DNA from: an uncultured Bacilli bacterium
GTDB lineage: Bacteria; Bacillota_I; Bacilli_A; Izemoplasmatales; UBA1188
NCBI GenBank assembly: GCA_905235635.1
Contig: CAJOMC010000002.1
Coordinates: forward strand, 76,067-140,066
Direction: 5' to 3'
Length of the DNA stretch: 64,000 nucleotides
Below are positions 37,467 through 46,722 of this stretch, piece by piece. Position 1 is the first letter of the stretch, and the number at the start of each line of letters is the position of its first letter. The translations under genes were made by a program, and so were the position numbers. Under the pieces are notes generated by a model that made no database searches, was not told the DNA's origin, and saw nothing but the letters and a program-made list of their open reading frames with translations.

Positions 37467-38132
37467 TCAATCCTCCTTATATAGTAAGAACTTATAATAA
37501 GTACTTGCTATATTTTCTTTCGTCTTTTGGTTAGGTGCTTTAAGATTTTTGATACATCCATCTTTATAATCAGATGGTAGCATTTCAACTAATGCATTTA
37601 TTCCTTTTAGTGTTTCATCAACAGTCGATTCAAAATTATAATCAAATAATAAAGGTGAGTGATGCATTACACTATTTCTTAGATTTATTATTATATCTAA
37701 TTTGCTAGTATAATAAGTTTGTGAATCATAATCTTTTATAAAAGACACTAAATCTCCAAAGTTTAAAGCAAACTTTTTATAAAACTCTGTTATTTCTTCC
37801 GCTGGATTAGTCTTTCTAATACACTTTGGCAGTCCCTTAAAATAATGATATTCTGGTTTCTTTAGTTCAGCTTCTGGATCAAAATCAAACCTCAGTAAAA
37901 TATCATTTCTAATATATTCCTCTAAAGTACCTAAATATTTAAATAGAACATCTTTTATTGCCTTATCGAGGATAACAAATGAATTGACGTCAGCAAATTT
38001 AACATTAGAATCAACTTTATTCAATGCTTCAAATATAATTCTATATTGCTGAACGCCTCTAATTTTAGAATACTTCTCAAATGTGCTTTTATCATCGCTA
38101 TTAAGTTTTTCAATAAATTCTTTAAATCCCAT
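37467..38132 (-). CDS. HEPN-domain protein (Abi_2-like)
   Basis: 221 residues, helical. The HEPN ribonuclease signature R-x4-H is present as RNSVMH (Arg152-His157, followed by His158), in the LRNxxxHH context of Abi_2/AbiD-AbiF abortive-infection proteins. EEYIRNDILLRFDF is also in keeping with that family. It stops with TGA and is followed at once by the nucleotidyltransferase gene, giving a two-gene toxin-antitoxin-like abortive-infection module. Confidence 0.75.
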   Translation of the reverse strand: MGFKEFIEKLNSDDKSTFEKYSKIRGVQQYRIIFEALNKVDSNVKFADVNSFVILDKAIKDVLFKYLGTLEEYIRNDILLRFDFDPEAELKKPEYHYFKGLPKCIRKTNPAEEITEFYKKFALNFGDLVSFIKDYDSQTYYTSKLDIIINLRNSVMHHSPLLFDYNFESTVDETLKGINALVEMLPSDYKDGCIKNLKAPNQKTKENIASTYYKFLLYKED

Positions 38133-38229
38133 GTTATTCCTCCTAAGTATCTAGTTACATCAAAATAGAGACTAACGAACAATCATATAAGTCATAGGCC
38201 TTTTTTAAAATCATAAAAAAATCTAAATA

Positions 38230-39213
38230 TTAATCATTTTCCTTGTTTTTTGAAGCAGGCATTAAAATATATGGAGTCATTCGTAAAAGCTTGACTAATT
38301 CATTTAACCAAATGTTAATTTTATCCCTGTTATCTTTTTTAGAAATCATTTTCAAAAACGAATTGTACTTGTTTTTTAGTGATGTCCCACTCATTTCTGA
38401 AATGGTAGTTTTGATTATATCTAGAGAACAAAACGAATTATTAGAATCAAGTTCATAAATTGTTTTAGTCGTAAAATCATTGATTTTTAGATTTTTTCTA
38501 GAACAACGAAGTCTTATTTCAGCAGATAATAGCACCAAAGGTAAGCCGTTATTATCAGTAGTTGTAACCTCTTTCACTAATTTATCATTAACATAAAATT
38601 CTTCCTTTATTAAATATGAATCAGTTTCTATATCTTTTATTCCAAGATTCTCGTGTGATGAATCACTTGAGTATGTTGAAATAAATTTAATCTTATTTGT
38701 AGACATAAAGTAAACAATATTAAACACTTCTGATAATAAGGATTCGGGAAAATTATTTAATGTAATCTTACGATTCCACTGTATTAATTGGTCTGCTGAA
38801 TATAATGCCCAATAATTAAATAAATTAATTGCAAAATATAATTCGTAACCATTTTTTCTAGCCCACTCAACTCTACTATTAAAATTACCGCTAGAAATAC
38901 TATATTCATCTTTTGATGTCGATTTTATTTCAACCATTATTTTTTTATCATTTTTTAAAGTAATAATTGCATCGCACGATTTTTCTCCAATATTTGTAGT
39001 GAATTCTTCATCGATTGGAATTATATCTTTGCAAACATTGCATATGTATAAATCTCCAATAAATTCATATTCGCGCTCAAGCCCTTTAATTCTATCTTCA
39101 AAGCTATTCGAATCTACCCCTAAGCCATTTAAAACGTTATTGAATTGATCTGCTGGTATTTCATCTTTTAGGGCTTTTAAAGCCTTAATTAATTCTATGC
39201 TAGGTTCCTTCAT
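38230..39213 (-). CDS. PD-(D/E)XK-type nuclease-like protein
   Basis: 327 residues. Cys58 and Cys61 (CNVC) may form half a zinc site. The nuclease-like core is SCDAIITLKNDKKIMVEIKS (Asp81, Glu95, Lys97), the D...ExK pattern of restriction-type nucleases. The C-terminal half is of unknown fold. It is the last gene of the operon that contains the DruH/DruE-like genes and NERD helicase, 27 nt after the lipoprotein gene, so it is likely the nuclease arm or an add-on of that system. Confidence 0.7.
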   Translation of the reverse strand: MKEPSIELIKALKALKDEIPADQFNNVLNGLGVDSNSFEDRIKGLEREYEFIGDLYICNVCKDIIPIDEEFTTNIGEKSCDAIITLKNDKKIMVEIKSTSKDEYSISSGNFNSRVEWARKNGYELYFAINLFNYWALYSADQLIQWNRKITLNNFPESLLSEVFNIVYFMSTNKIKFISTYSSDSSHENLGIKDIETDSYLIKEEFYVNDKLVKEVTTTDNNGLPLVLLSAEIRLRCSRKNLKINDFTTKTIYELDSNNSFCSLDIIKTTISEMSGTSLKNKYNSFLKMISKKDNRDKINIWLNELVKLLRMTPYILMPASKNKEND

Positions 39214-39240
39214 ACCTTCCCCCCTTAGTTCTGTTATCGT

Positions 39241-39762
39241 TTATTTCAAGTTTAGTAAGACTACAACATCTTTATCACCAAGTAAATCAGTTAATTCGCT
39301 TTTAGATAAATTGATGTGTCCTAATTTCGTATAAGACCATGTATTTGAATCATAAAATATTACTATTTGATTAGCCGAATATAAAACTATATCTCCTGGA
39401 TTAGTAGTTATTCTAGTATCAGAGGATGGCAATGTAGAACCAATTGATCCTACCTGTTCAAACCCACCATACTTACTCATATTTATAGTTAATCCATCTT
39501 TAGCAAGATTCTTCAAAGCTTTTACTGAATCATTATCAGACCATATTACATCTACTTCCATGTCATCTATTTTCAATGTTAATTTCATAGTTTCAGTTTC
39601 ATCTTCCTTAGTTGTTGAATTATCATCTGATGGAGTAGTAATTGTTGTACTAGGCTCATCAGTATTTGATGGATTTGATGAATTATTATTCATGTTACAG
39701 CTAACTAAACAAAAAATTGCAATAAAGCATGCAATAATGATGCTATCTTTAAACAATCTCAT
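39241..39762 (-). CDS. Cyclophilin-like-fold lipoprotein within the defence operon
   Basis: 173 residues. It has a lipoprotein signal with lipobox LVSC (residues 19-22), then an Asn/Ser/Thr/Asp-rich linker of about 35 residues. The rest matches the bacterial cyclophilin-like family (MKLTLKIDDMEVDVIWSDND, EQVGSIGSTLPSSDTRITTN, PGDIVLYSANQIVIFYDSNT, WSYTKLGHI). Family members have no proven activity. The gene follows the NERD helicase stop with no gap (TAA then ATG), behind AAAGGAATAATAAA. A surface lipoprotein in the middle of a cytosolic defence operon is unexpected. Confidence 0.85.
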   Translation of the reverse strand: MRLFKDSIIIACFIAIFCLVSCNMNNNSSNPSNTDEPSTTITTPSDDNSTTKEDETETMKLTLKIDDMEVDVIWSDNDSVKALKNLAKDGLTINMSKYGGFEQVGSIGSTLPSSDTRITTNPGDIVLYSANQIVIFYDSNTWSYTKLGHINLSKSELTDLLGDKDVVVLLNLK

Positions 39763-41568
39763 TTATTTTATTATTCCTTTCATAATTCCAATCAACTGTC
39801 TAGTTTTATCAGGATTTGGGAATGTTTCACTAAATCTTCTCTCAATAACTTCTTTAAAGTTAACATTATTTTTATTAATAAAAATGAATAACCTCTTTTT
39901 TGCGCGCGAAGCTGCAACATAAAATGATTTATTATTTTCATCGAAAATGTCGTTATTTATATCTGTAATAATAACATCATCAGCCTCTAATCCCTTAAAA
40001 GTAGGACACGTAAAAACTTTTGTTTTCTTGCCATTCATTTTAACAGTATTAGTGCCAGAATCATTAATGATTACATCTTTCAAATCTGATACCTTCAATG
40101 AATCAGCGCAAGAAATAATTACTCTGTCATTACTTGTTTCTTTTGATAATTTGTCGACAAGATTACCTATTTTTGTTTTTAATTCATCATCAGTATTATA
40201 GATATAAAAATTTGATGGTTCACCAGTCCAAGCCTTATCATATAAGACAGGCTTTAATTCAATTAGTGAATATGCTGTAGCAGCTATATTTTTTGTATTT
40301 CTACAATTTTTATATAAAGTCAATTTAGAATCAACATTTTGTATGTATGTAGGAAGCTTTTTAGAATTTACCAATTGGTTCTTATCATAGAAGATGAAAA
40401 AAGATGTATTTTTCTTATCATCAATAGGATTTTCTCCATATTCATAAAATAATTCTAGTATCTTTGAATCATCAGTTCTTTCACGCCCGAAGTCTTGACC
40501 TTCGTCAACGATAATATGTTGATACTCGAATTTATCTTCGATTATTTCCGTTTCAAGAATATCTTTTAAATCATAATAACTTAAAGATTCTAGCGATGTT
40601 TTACATTTCTTACATCCAAATGCATCTAAAGTATAAAAATCAACATTCTTTAAATCACTTGAATAACATTTGTGTAACCACTCTCGAAGATTTTTGTTAT
40701 AACAAAGAAATAAAACTCTTTCTCCACTATTAGATAGCCTTCTGGCTCTTTCGACAGCTACCAATGTTTTACCAGTACCACTTGCACCGCTTATAGCTGC
40801 AGTTCTTTGGTGTCTCAAGAAATCAAGAATTACGAACTGCTCATCTAGTAATTCTATATAAGTTTGTTCATAATCTTTTTTTACATTTACAATAGCTTTA
40901 AATGTTGGGCATAATACTTTACTATATAAATTCATAGCATCAGAATAGGACAATGAATGTTTATAACCAGGACCATCTTCGATAAGTTCTTCTTCATATT
41001 TACATACAATATGAACTTTATTCATACGTTCCATCAAAGTTTTTACTTGTGAGATTGTTTCATCTTTATACAACAATGCCTCACGAGTCATTATTATTTC
41101 TTTTACCACATTTGGACCAAAATCTGTATTTTGTATTTCTTCTTTAGTATATTTTGGAAACCACACTGCGACCATGAATTTACAACTATTAATATTATCT
41201 TTATATTCAGGATATGTTTCTCTTAACTTATTAAATAAATTATGTTGTCCAGAAAACGCCTGATCGAATGGATCTTTCATATTTATTTCTTTTACAGTTC
41301 CATTCTCATTTTTAACATACTTCCATTGTCCGTTTTCATTTCTAGAAACTCTAGCATTCTTACATTCTATAAAAAGGCAACCATAATTCGGGTTGAAAAT
41401 AAGAAAATCTATTTCATTTTCATTTAAGCCTTTATCTGGTATTAATTGAACTAATCTATACGAATGAAAGACATAGTAATCATTTGGCAATTTTTGAAGG
41501 GCCTCAAACATATCTTTTTCGCCACTTTTTGGTTCAAAATAACCATCTGTCGGAATCATAATAGCCAT
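39763..41568 (-). CDS. NERD-domain superfamily I helicase (UvrD-like)
   Basis: 601 residues. The N-terminal NERD nuclease-like domain has EIDFLIFNPNYGCLFIECKN, giving the Asp and Glu-x-Lys pattern. An SF1 helicase follows with Walker A GASGTGKT (about residue 258), Walker B HIIVDEGQDF, FYDKNQL, TFKGLEADDV and YVAASRAKKRL. NERD-helicase proteins are frequent in mobile elements and defence islands. Start ATG 41568 follows GAGGTGAGATT, which overlaps the TGA stop of the DruE-like gene. It is the third gene of the druH-druE-like operon. Confidence 0.88.
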   Translation of the reverse strand: MAIMIPTDGYFEPKSGEKDMFEALQKLPNDYYVFHSYRLVQLIPDKGLNENEIDFLIFNPNYGCLFIECKNARVSRNENGQWKYVKNENGTVKEINMKDPFDQAFSGQHNLFNKLRETYPEYKDNINSCKFMVAVWFPKYTKEEIQNTDFGPNVVKEIIMTREALLYKDETISQVKTLMERMNKVHIVCKYEEELIEDGPGYKHSLSYSDAMNLYSKVLCPTFKAIVNVKKDYEQTYIELLDEQFVILDFLRHQRTAAISGASGTGKTLVAVERARRLSNSGERVLFLCYNKNLREWLHKCYSSDLKNVDFYTLDAFGCKKCKTSLESLSYYDLKDILETEIIEDKFEYQHIIVDEGQDFGRERTDDSKILELFYEYGENPIDDKKNTSFFIFYDKNQLVNSKKLPTYIQNVDSKLTLYKNCRNTKNIAATAYSLIELKPVLYDKAWTGEPSNFYIYNTDDELKTKIGNLVDKLSKETSNDRVIISCADSLKVSDLKDVIINDSGTNTVKMNGKKTKVFTCPTFKGLEADDVIITDINNDIFDENNKSFYVAASRAKKRLFIFINKNNVNFKEVIERRFSETFPNPDKTRQLIGIMKGIIK

Positions 41569-41572
41569 AATC

Positions 41573-44500
41573 TCACCTCAACAATTCTTTTACAAATTCT
41601 ACATAATCAAAAGAATCTGTTAATAAATAGCAATCAAATTTATTTTGAGAATTCACTAAATTATCATATGATTTTTTATTTTCAATAGTAAACAATAGAA
41701 TATTTCTATCCTTCCAAGCAAAATCAGCATATTCAACTTGACTACCATCATTAGGATTTAACACATAACCGTAACCATCTGGAGTTTCTGCTCGCTTAAT
41801 GCTTATTTCACTTATTAAACTAACTAGAGAGCTATTTGATTCACTTCCATCAATTGTTCCACTATTTATAAATTCATTTATATCTACCATTGTAAAATCA
41901 TATTGTGGATCTGATAATGCAAAATTTTTATTTTTATTCTTGATATTACTAATTATTACTGACAAAGCATTCTTTGCTAAGCCTCTTTTTATATGCTTAT
42001 GCAAACGTTGATTATTATATGTTCTTAAACAGTTATAACAAGATGTATCTTCATCGCAACAGTTTTGAGATACTTTAGCAAGTGCATTTTTTAATACTTC
42101 CATCAAAGACTTATCATCTTTTAATCTCTTAACATGACCTGCACCTCCAGCCACAGTATCAAATAATATAAATGAGTAAGGCTTTGCTAAATTTGTTTTA
42201 TAAATCATGCCTCCAATATCATTTCGTTCAATGTTGTAAGTCATACTAATTCCTTCAAGAAGAGCAAACAATACTGAAATTGCAGTGTCTTCATCAAACA
42301 TTTCATTAACTTTATTGAATGAAATCTTTACGATATCAGTTCTGTAGGAATGCCCTAAATGTATCAATTCAAGCTTGTTACCACACTTACAAAGCTTTCC
42401 TCTATATTCTCTATGTTCTAAAGTTTTAGTAGGCAATTGGTTTTTCTTATCAAGATCTGTATAACCACAATGTGGACAGAAATAAAATCTACTTTCATTC
42501 AATACTAGCAACTGTTCGTCCTTATGCTCAGATACATTCACGACATTATTTAGTTCATCGTTACTAGATAGATTATCACCTATATAATAAACATCACTCG
42601 CATATGTCTTAAATGGCTTAATTCTCCTTGATTCTTTATTCTTTCTATCTGCAACAAAACCATAAATAGGTGTTAAATAAGACTTAAGCTTGCCCATTGA
42701 AGTATCTAGTGTGGCACCACAATACTTACATGTATTATTAGAAACAAAATAGTTTTTATCTTCACTTGTATTTATAGTATGACATTTTTCACATTCGCAG
42801 TAAAAAGTTGCAGGCAACGAATAGCCATTATGAGGCAAGAATAAATATCTTGAAGTATATTTTCTTTCATCAACAATGACTTCAGAACCTGGAGCATATT
42901 CAGAAATTGCAACAGATAAATTTCTTGAAAGATTATAATCTTCGTTCATTTGTTCCTTATCATAGTCATAAATATAAAGTTCGACATTATCTACTGGGAA
43001 ACCATATCCTGGAATTACATTATATTTAGTAAAATATGTAATTAATGAATTTGGAGTATTCAATCTTCTAAGAGATTCTTTATATGAATTCGCCAATGAA
43101 TAATCTCTTTGATTTCTAGCGTATTCTTCTGCTTCTTTGTAAAGCTCAACAAGTCCATTTAAACCTTCAGTCATTTTGTTTAATGAACTTTCAGACATAT
43201 CAAGATAATTGATCCACTTAAAGCCACCATATTTACTAATCAATTGACTATCTTTAAGAACATACTTATCTACCATAGTACCTAATTTTGCAGGTTTAGA
43301 TTTAATATAATTTATAAATTTATTTGCGACATCATCTGATAAGAAATGCTCAACAGAATCAAAATCCTCAGTAAATTCAGGCTCTTTGAAGTACATTGAA
43401 AGAGCTGTTGCAGTTATATGTCTCATAATAATCTTATCATTGTCAACAACAAAATATGGAGGTTTAACAAGTCCTCTTATCATTTCAGCTGGATTTGAAA
43501 AATAAGTATAGTCATGTGAAGAAGTTCCACAGAATGTTAATACAAATGCAGAGGTTTCAGCCCTTCTACCTGCACGACCAGCTCTTTGCGCATAATTAGA
43601 AGGTGTAGGTGGGACATTTCTCATAAATATAGTATTCAAACCACCTAAATCAATACCCATTTCAAACGTAGTAGAACAGCTTATAAAATTAATTTTTCCA
43701 TTTTCACTCTTGAAATCATCTTGTATTTCTTTAGCCTCGTTTGCATTCATTTGAGCTGTATGCTCTCTACATACAAGTTTTTCAACAGGACGGTTCATAT
43801 ATTCATTACGATAATAGTTATCTTTATAGAATGCATCGTTATCTACATCGCACTCTATCAATTCACCATCGCAGTCTGCCTCAGTACATTTATTATTAAC
43901 GTTATAAAGAGTTAATTTATTACATTTTTGGCATTTATAAAATTTTAATTTTTTGTATGAAAACAAATCATAATTATTTGCTTTTATTACATATGTATTT
44001 GGATACTCAGGAGCTTCTGTATTTGGAATTAAAATTTCTTCTTCAATTGCAGTTTCAAAAATAGTTGTCATTAACAACTTTGCTTTATTATAATCATACC
44101 CTAAAGTTTTCATTATATATTTAAGGCCATTATTTGTTCTTCCGTCATCAACTGGTAAAAATGATTTAACTGGATAATATTTTGGCTTATCAGAATCTTT
44201 TGTTTTCTTTGTATCCTGCTCCATGATATACATTTTTCTTTGACGATATCCCAATAATTCTTTTTTCTCTTCAGGATCATCACAAAGAATGGTTTCATAT
44301 TCAATAGCAGGAGCCATCCTAAATAATGTAAATAACTGAGTAGTAATATCTTTAAATTGTTTTCCAGTAATATTATCGAAACCTGCACCTTGAAGTGCTT
44401 CAGTCAGTGCGTCTTCATCAGCATAATTGCCTTTATTTAAATTTAATTTAAAAGCAAATAAGCCAATACCTTCTCCACTATTTCTACCATCAACTAATAA

Positions 44501-46714
44501 TAATTCCCATAAAGCTGTTGCTTTGGCATGCTTTATTGCTTCTTCTTCAGTATAGTGGAGTTTATTTCTAAAAACATCATCCAATTTTGTTACAAGTTGC
44601 AGATATGATATTTTTTCATGGTTGTTTTCTTTTAACAGTTCCCAGATCAATGTTTTCTTTAAGAATCTATCATTATTAGAATTCAAGAATTTTGAAAAGA
44701 ATGCTGCTTGTTGTCTAGAGTCAGAAAAGGCAAGAAATTGTTTTCTTCCGGCCACCTCTTTAGGTTTGCTCTTAAATAATGAGTTTGTTTGAGCTGCTTT
44801 CTTAATTACAGGATAATTCATAGACTCATAAAGAATTTGGGAAATTAAAGTAGTGGCTCTATCTTTACCAACGTGGAATCCCATAATAACTCCACCATTA
44901 TTTGCTTTATATTCACAAATAGGGCATCTATGAATATTGTTCGTCACAATATCTTCATCATCTAAATCTTGTTCATCTTTTCCAATAAATTTATATACAA
45001 CAGTTTTATATGTATCAAAGCACTCACAATCAGATGTTGTAATAGCTGATTTTGCACTCTTTATATATCCACATTTTGCACACAAATAATACTTTTCAAA
45101 GTTTTGATCTGTATCAAGATCATTTTTCTCTTCATCCGTCAAACAATCACCAATTAGATAATATTCAAGTCTTTTAGCCTTATCAGCATATGATTCATCG
45201 ATATCTATTTCATCATCAATACATAAATAATTATTTTCTGTAATACCCATAATATATGGAACTTTACAGTTTTGGCAAATACCGATTTTAAATGCTTTAA
45301 ATCCATCTATTTGATTAACCGTTAACAGAGATAGATTTTTTTTGTTTCCAAGTGTAATGAATGCACCATCTGGAGCCTTCATAAACATATGGTATTTAAT
45401 ATCATATAGTTTTAAAGGGTACTTGCTATCATTTGATTGTGACTTAGTTATTAACTCGACTAATGAAGTCAAATCATCTATTTTAAAATTATAAAAATTC
45501 CTAAATACATCAAAAAAATCTCCAACTCTATTAGTCCAATGGTAAAGATTTTGAGTATTCTCATCCTTAATCAATAAATTATATAAATTTACTTTAACAG
45601 AAACCGAATCATCGTATTGATTGTATTTTTGATACACCTGTTTAAATTCTTCTATATTTTCAATATTATCTAATAATATTTTATAGTCTGAAGCTTCAAT
45701 TTCGTATTTTGGAGTAATATTATTTGAGTGCCTAATTGCAAATATAATATCATCATCAGTAAATTTAGATGAAGTAAGTCTTGATGCAAAATCGATAATA
45801 TCAGGCAAATCTTCTTTTCCCCTGCCTAATGTAGCACTGGTTAATACAAATTGAACATTTTTATTGGCTGTTCCTAATAAGCGTCTCAATAGCAAAGAAA
45901 TTTCAATGCCAAGAGCTCCACGATATATGTGTGCCTCATCAAGCACGATAAATTTTAAATGTTTCAAAGCATCTTGAGATATCAAACTTTCATCTGAAGG
46001 TCTAATTAATAAATACTCAAGCATTGAATAGTTTGTAAAGAGAATTTGAGGAGGATTAGCACGCATTTCTTCACGTGTTAAAATTTCATTCTTAGATGGC
46101 TCTCCATACTTTCTTTTATATAATTCTATTTGTTTTTTACCATCAATAGATTTTCTATCTTCAGGAGTTCTTCCAGTATAAAAACCAAATTTGATTTCCT
46201 CATAGTTTTTTAAAAAAGATCTTAGTCTATCGATTTGGTCGTATACTAATGCATTTAATGGAAACAAGAATATTGCTCTAATACCTGGTTCTTTATCTCC
46301 TTTATTTAATTCCTTAATAAGTTCATTAATAATTGGCAGCATAAAACATTCAGTTTTACCTGAACCAGTACCTGTTGTAACAACTATGTTTTTACCATTG
46401 CCTATTCTTGTAAAAGCATTTACTTGATGAGCATAGCATGGTCTATCAAAGTCCAAATCTCCGACCTTCAAAAATTCTTTTTCAAAAACATTATCCTTAA
46501 TTAACTCATTAATAGACTTAGAGGGTTCAAAAGGAAGAGTTGAAGATAAATAAGGGCCTTTATATAATTTTGATTCTAATTCTGTAAGTCTATCATTATA
46601 AAGTTTTTTATATGTTTTATCCCTAATATCAAATGTTGATCTTAGATATGTAGAAAACTTTGACTTTATAAAATTAGTCTGATCAATTTGATTATTGAAT
46701 TTCTTTTCCATCAT
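41573..46714 (-). CDS. DruE-like giant helicase (DEAD/DEAH + DUF1998)
   Basis: 1,713 residues. SF2 helicase: Walker A GTGSGKT (115-121), FPLNALVYDQ, TNYSMLEYLL, DEAH (259-262), LTSATLG, FLAFSDSRQQAAFFSKF, EMGIDLG and QRAGRAGRR. Several zinc clusters are present (CQKCNKLT, CECEKC ... CKYCG, FCPHCGY ... CKCG). The C-terminal DUF1998 region has LFDTVAGGAGHVKRL and CYNCLRTYNNQ. This is the build of DruE, the common helicase of Druantia defence systems, and of other COG1205 helicases. It directly follows a 1,109-residue protein as in the two-gene type III arrangement. It ends with TGA. ATG 46714 or the next Met are equally likely starts. Confidence 0.88.
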   Translation of the reverse strand: MMEKKFNNQIDQTNFIKSKFSTYLRSTFDIRDKTYKKLYNDRLTELESKLYKGPYLSSTLPFEPSKSINELIKDNVFEKEFLKVGDLDFDRPCYAHQVNAFTRIGNGKNIVVTTGTGSGKTECFMLPIINELIKELNKGDKEPGIRAIFLFPLNALVYDQIDRLRSFLKNYEEIKFGFYTGRTPEDRKSIDGKKQIELYKRKYGEPSKNEILTREEMRANPPQILFTNYSMLEYLLIRPSDESLISQDALKHLKFIVLDEAHIYRGALGIEISLLLRRLLGTANKNVQFVLTSATLGRGKEDLPDIIDFASRLTSSKFTDDDIIFAIRHSNNITPKYEIEASDYKILLDNIENIEEFKQVYQKYNQYDDSVSVKVNLYNLLIKDENTQNLYHWTNRVGDFFDVFRNFYNFKIDDLTSLVELITKSQSNDSKYPLKLYDIKYHMFMKAPDGAFITLGNKKNLSLLTVNQIDGFKAFKIGICQNCKVPYIMGITENNYLCIDDEIDIDESYADKAKRLEYYLIGDCLTDEEKNDLDTDQNFEKYYLCAKCGYIKSAKSAITTSDCECFDTYKTVVYKFIGKDEQDLDDEDIVTNNIHRCPICEYKANNGGVIMGFHVGKDRATTLISQILYESMNYPVIKKAAQTNSLFKSKPKEVAGRKQFLAFSDSRQQAAFFSKFLNSNNDRFLKKTLIWELLKENNHEKISYLQLVTKLDDVFRNKLHYTEEEAIKHAKATALWELLLVDGRNSGEGIGLFAFKLNLNKGNYADEDALTEALQGAGFDNITGKQFKDITTQLFTLFRMAPAIEYETILCDDPEEKKELLGYRQRKMYIMEQDTKKTKDSDKPKYYPVKSFLPVDDGRTNNGLKYIMKTLGYDYNKAKLLMTTIFETAIEEEILIPNTEAPEYPNTYVIKANNYDLFSYKKLKFYKCQKCNKLTLYNVNNKCTEADCDGELIECDVDNDAFYKDNYYRNEYMNRPVEKLVCREHTAQMNANEAKEIQDDFKSENGKINFISCSTTFEMGIDLGGLNTIFMRNVPPTPSNYAQRAGRAGRRAETSAFVLTFCGTSSHDYTYFSNPAEMIRGLVKPPYFVVDNDKIIMRHITATALSMYFKEPEFTEDFDSVEHFLSDDVANKFINYIKSKPAKLGTMVDKYVLKDSQLISKYGGFKWINYLDMSESSLNKMTEGLNGLVELYKEAEEYARNQRDYSLANSYKESLRRLNTPNSLITYFTKYNVIPGYGFPVDNVELYIYDYDKEQMNEDYNLSRNLSVAISEYAPGSEVIVDERKYTSRYLFLPHNGYSLPATFYCECEKCHTINTSEDKNYFVSNNTCKYCGATLDTSMGKLKSYLTPIYGFVADRKNKESRRIKPFKTYASDVYYIGDNLSSNDELNNVVNVSEHKDEQLLVLNESRFYFCPHCGYTDLDKKNQLPTKTLEHREYRGKLCKCGNKLELIHLGHSYRTDIVKISFNKVNEMFDEDTAISVLFALLEGISMTYNIERNDIGGMIYKTNLAKPYSFILFDTVAGGAGHVKRLKDDKSLMEVLKNALAKVSQNCCDEDTSCYNCLRTYNNQRLHKHIKRGLAKNALSVIISNIKNKNKNFALSDPQYDFTMVDINEFINSGTIDGSESNSSLVSLISEISIKRAETPDGYGYVLNPNDGSQVEYADFAWKDRNILLFTIENKKSYDNLVNSQNKFDCYLLTDSFDYVEFVKELLR

Positions 46715-46722
46715 CTATCCTC

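Noticed and set aside
41573-46714. DISARM (DrmA/DrmB) system
   Set aside because: Helicase and DUF1998 parts are in one 1,713-residue protein, and no DrmC phospholipase-D gene or DrmMI/MII methylase is next to it. The methylase present is a standard HsdM with HsdS.
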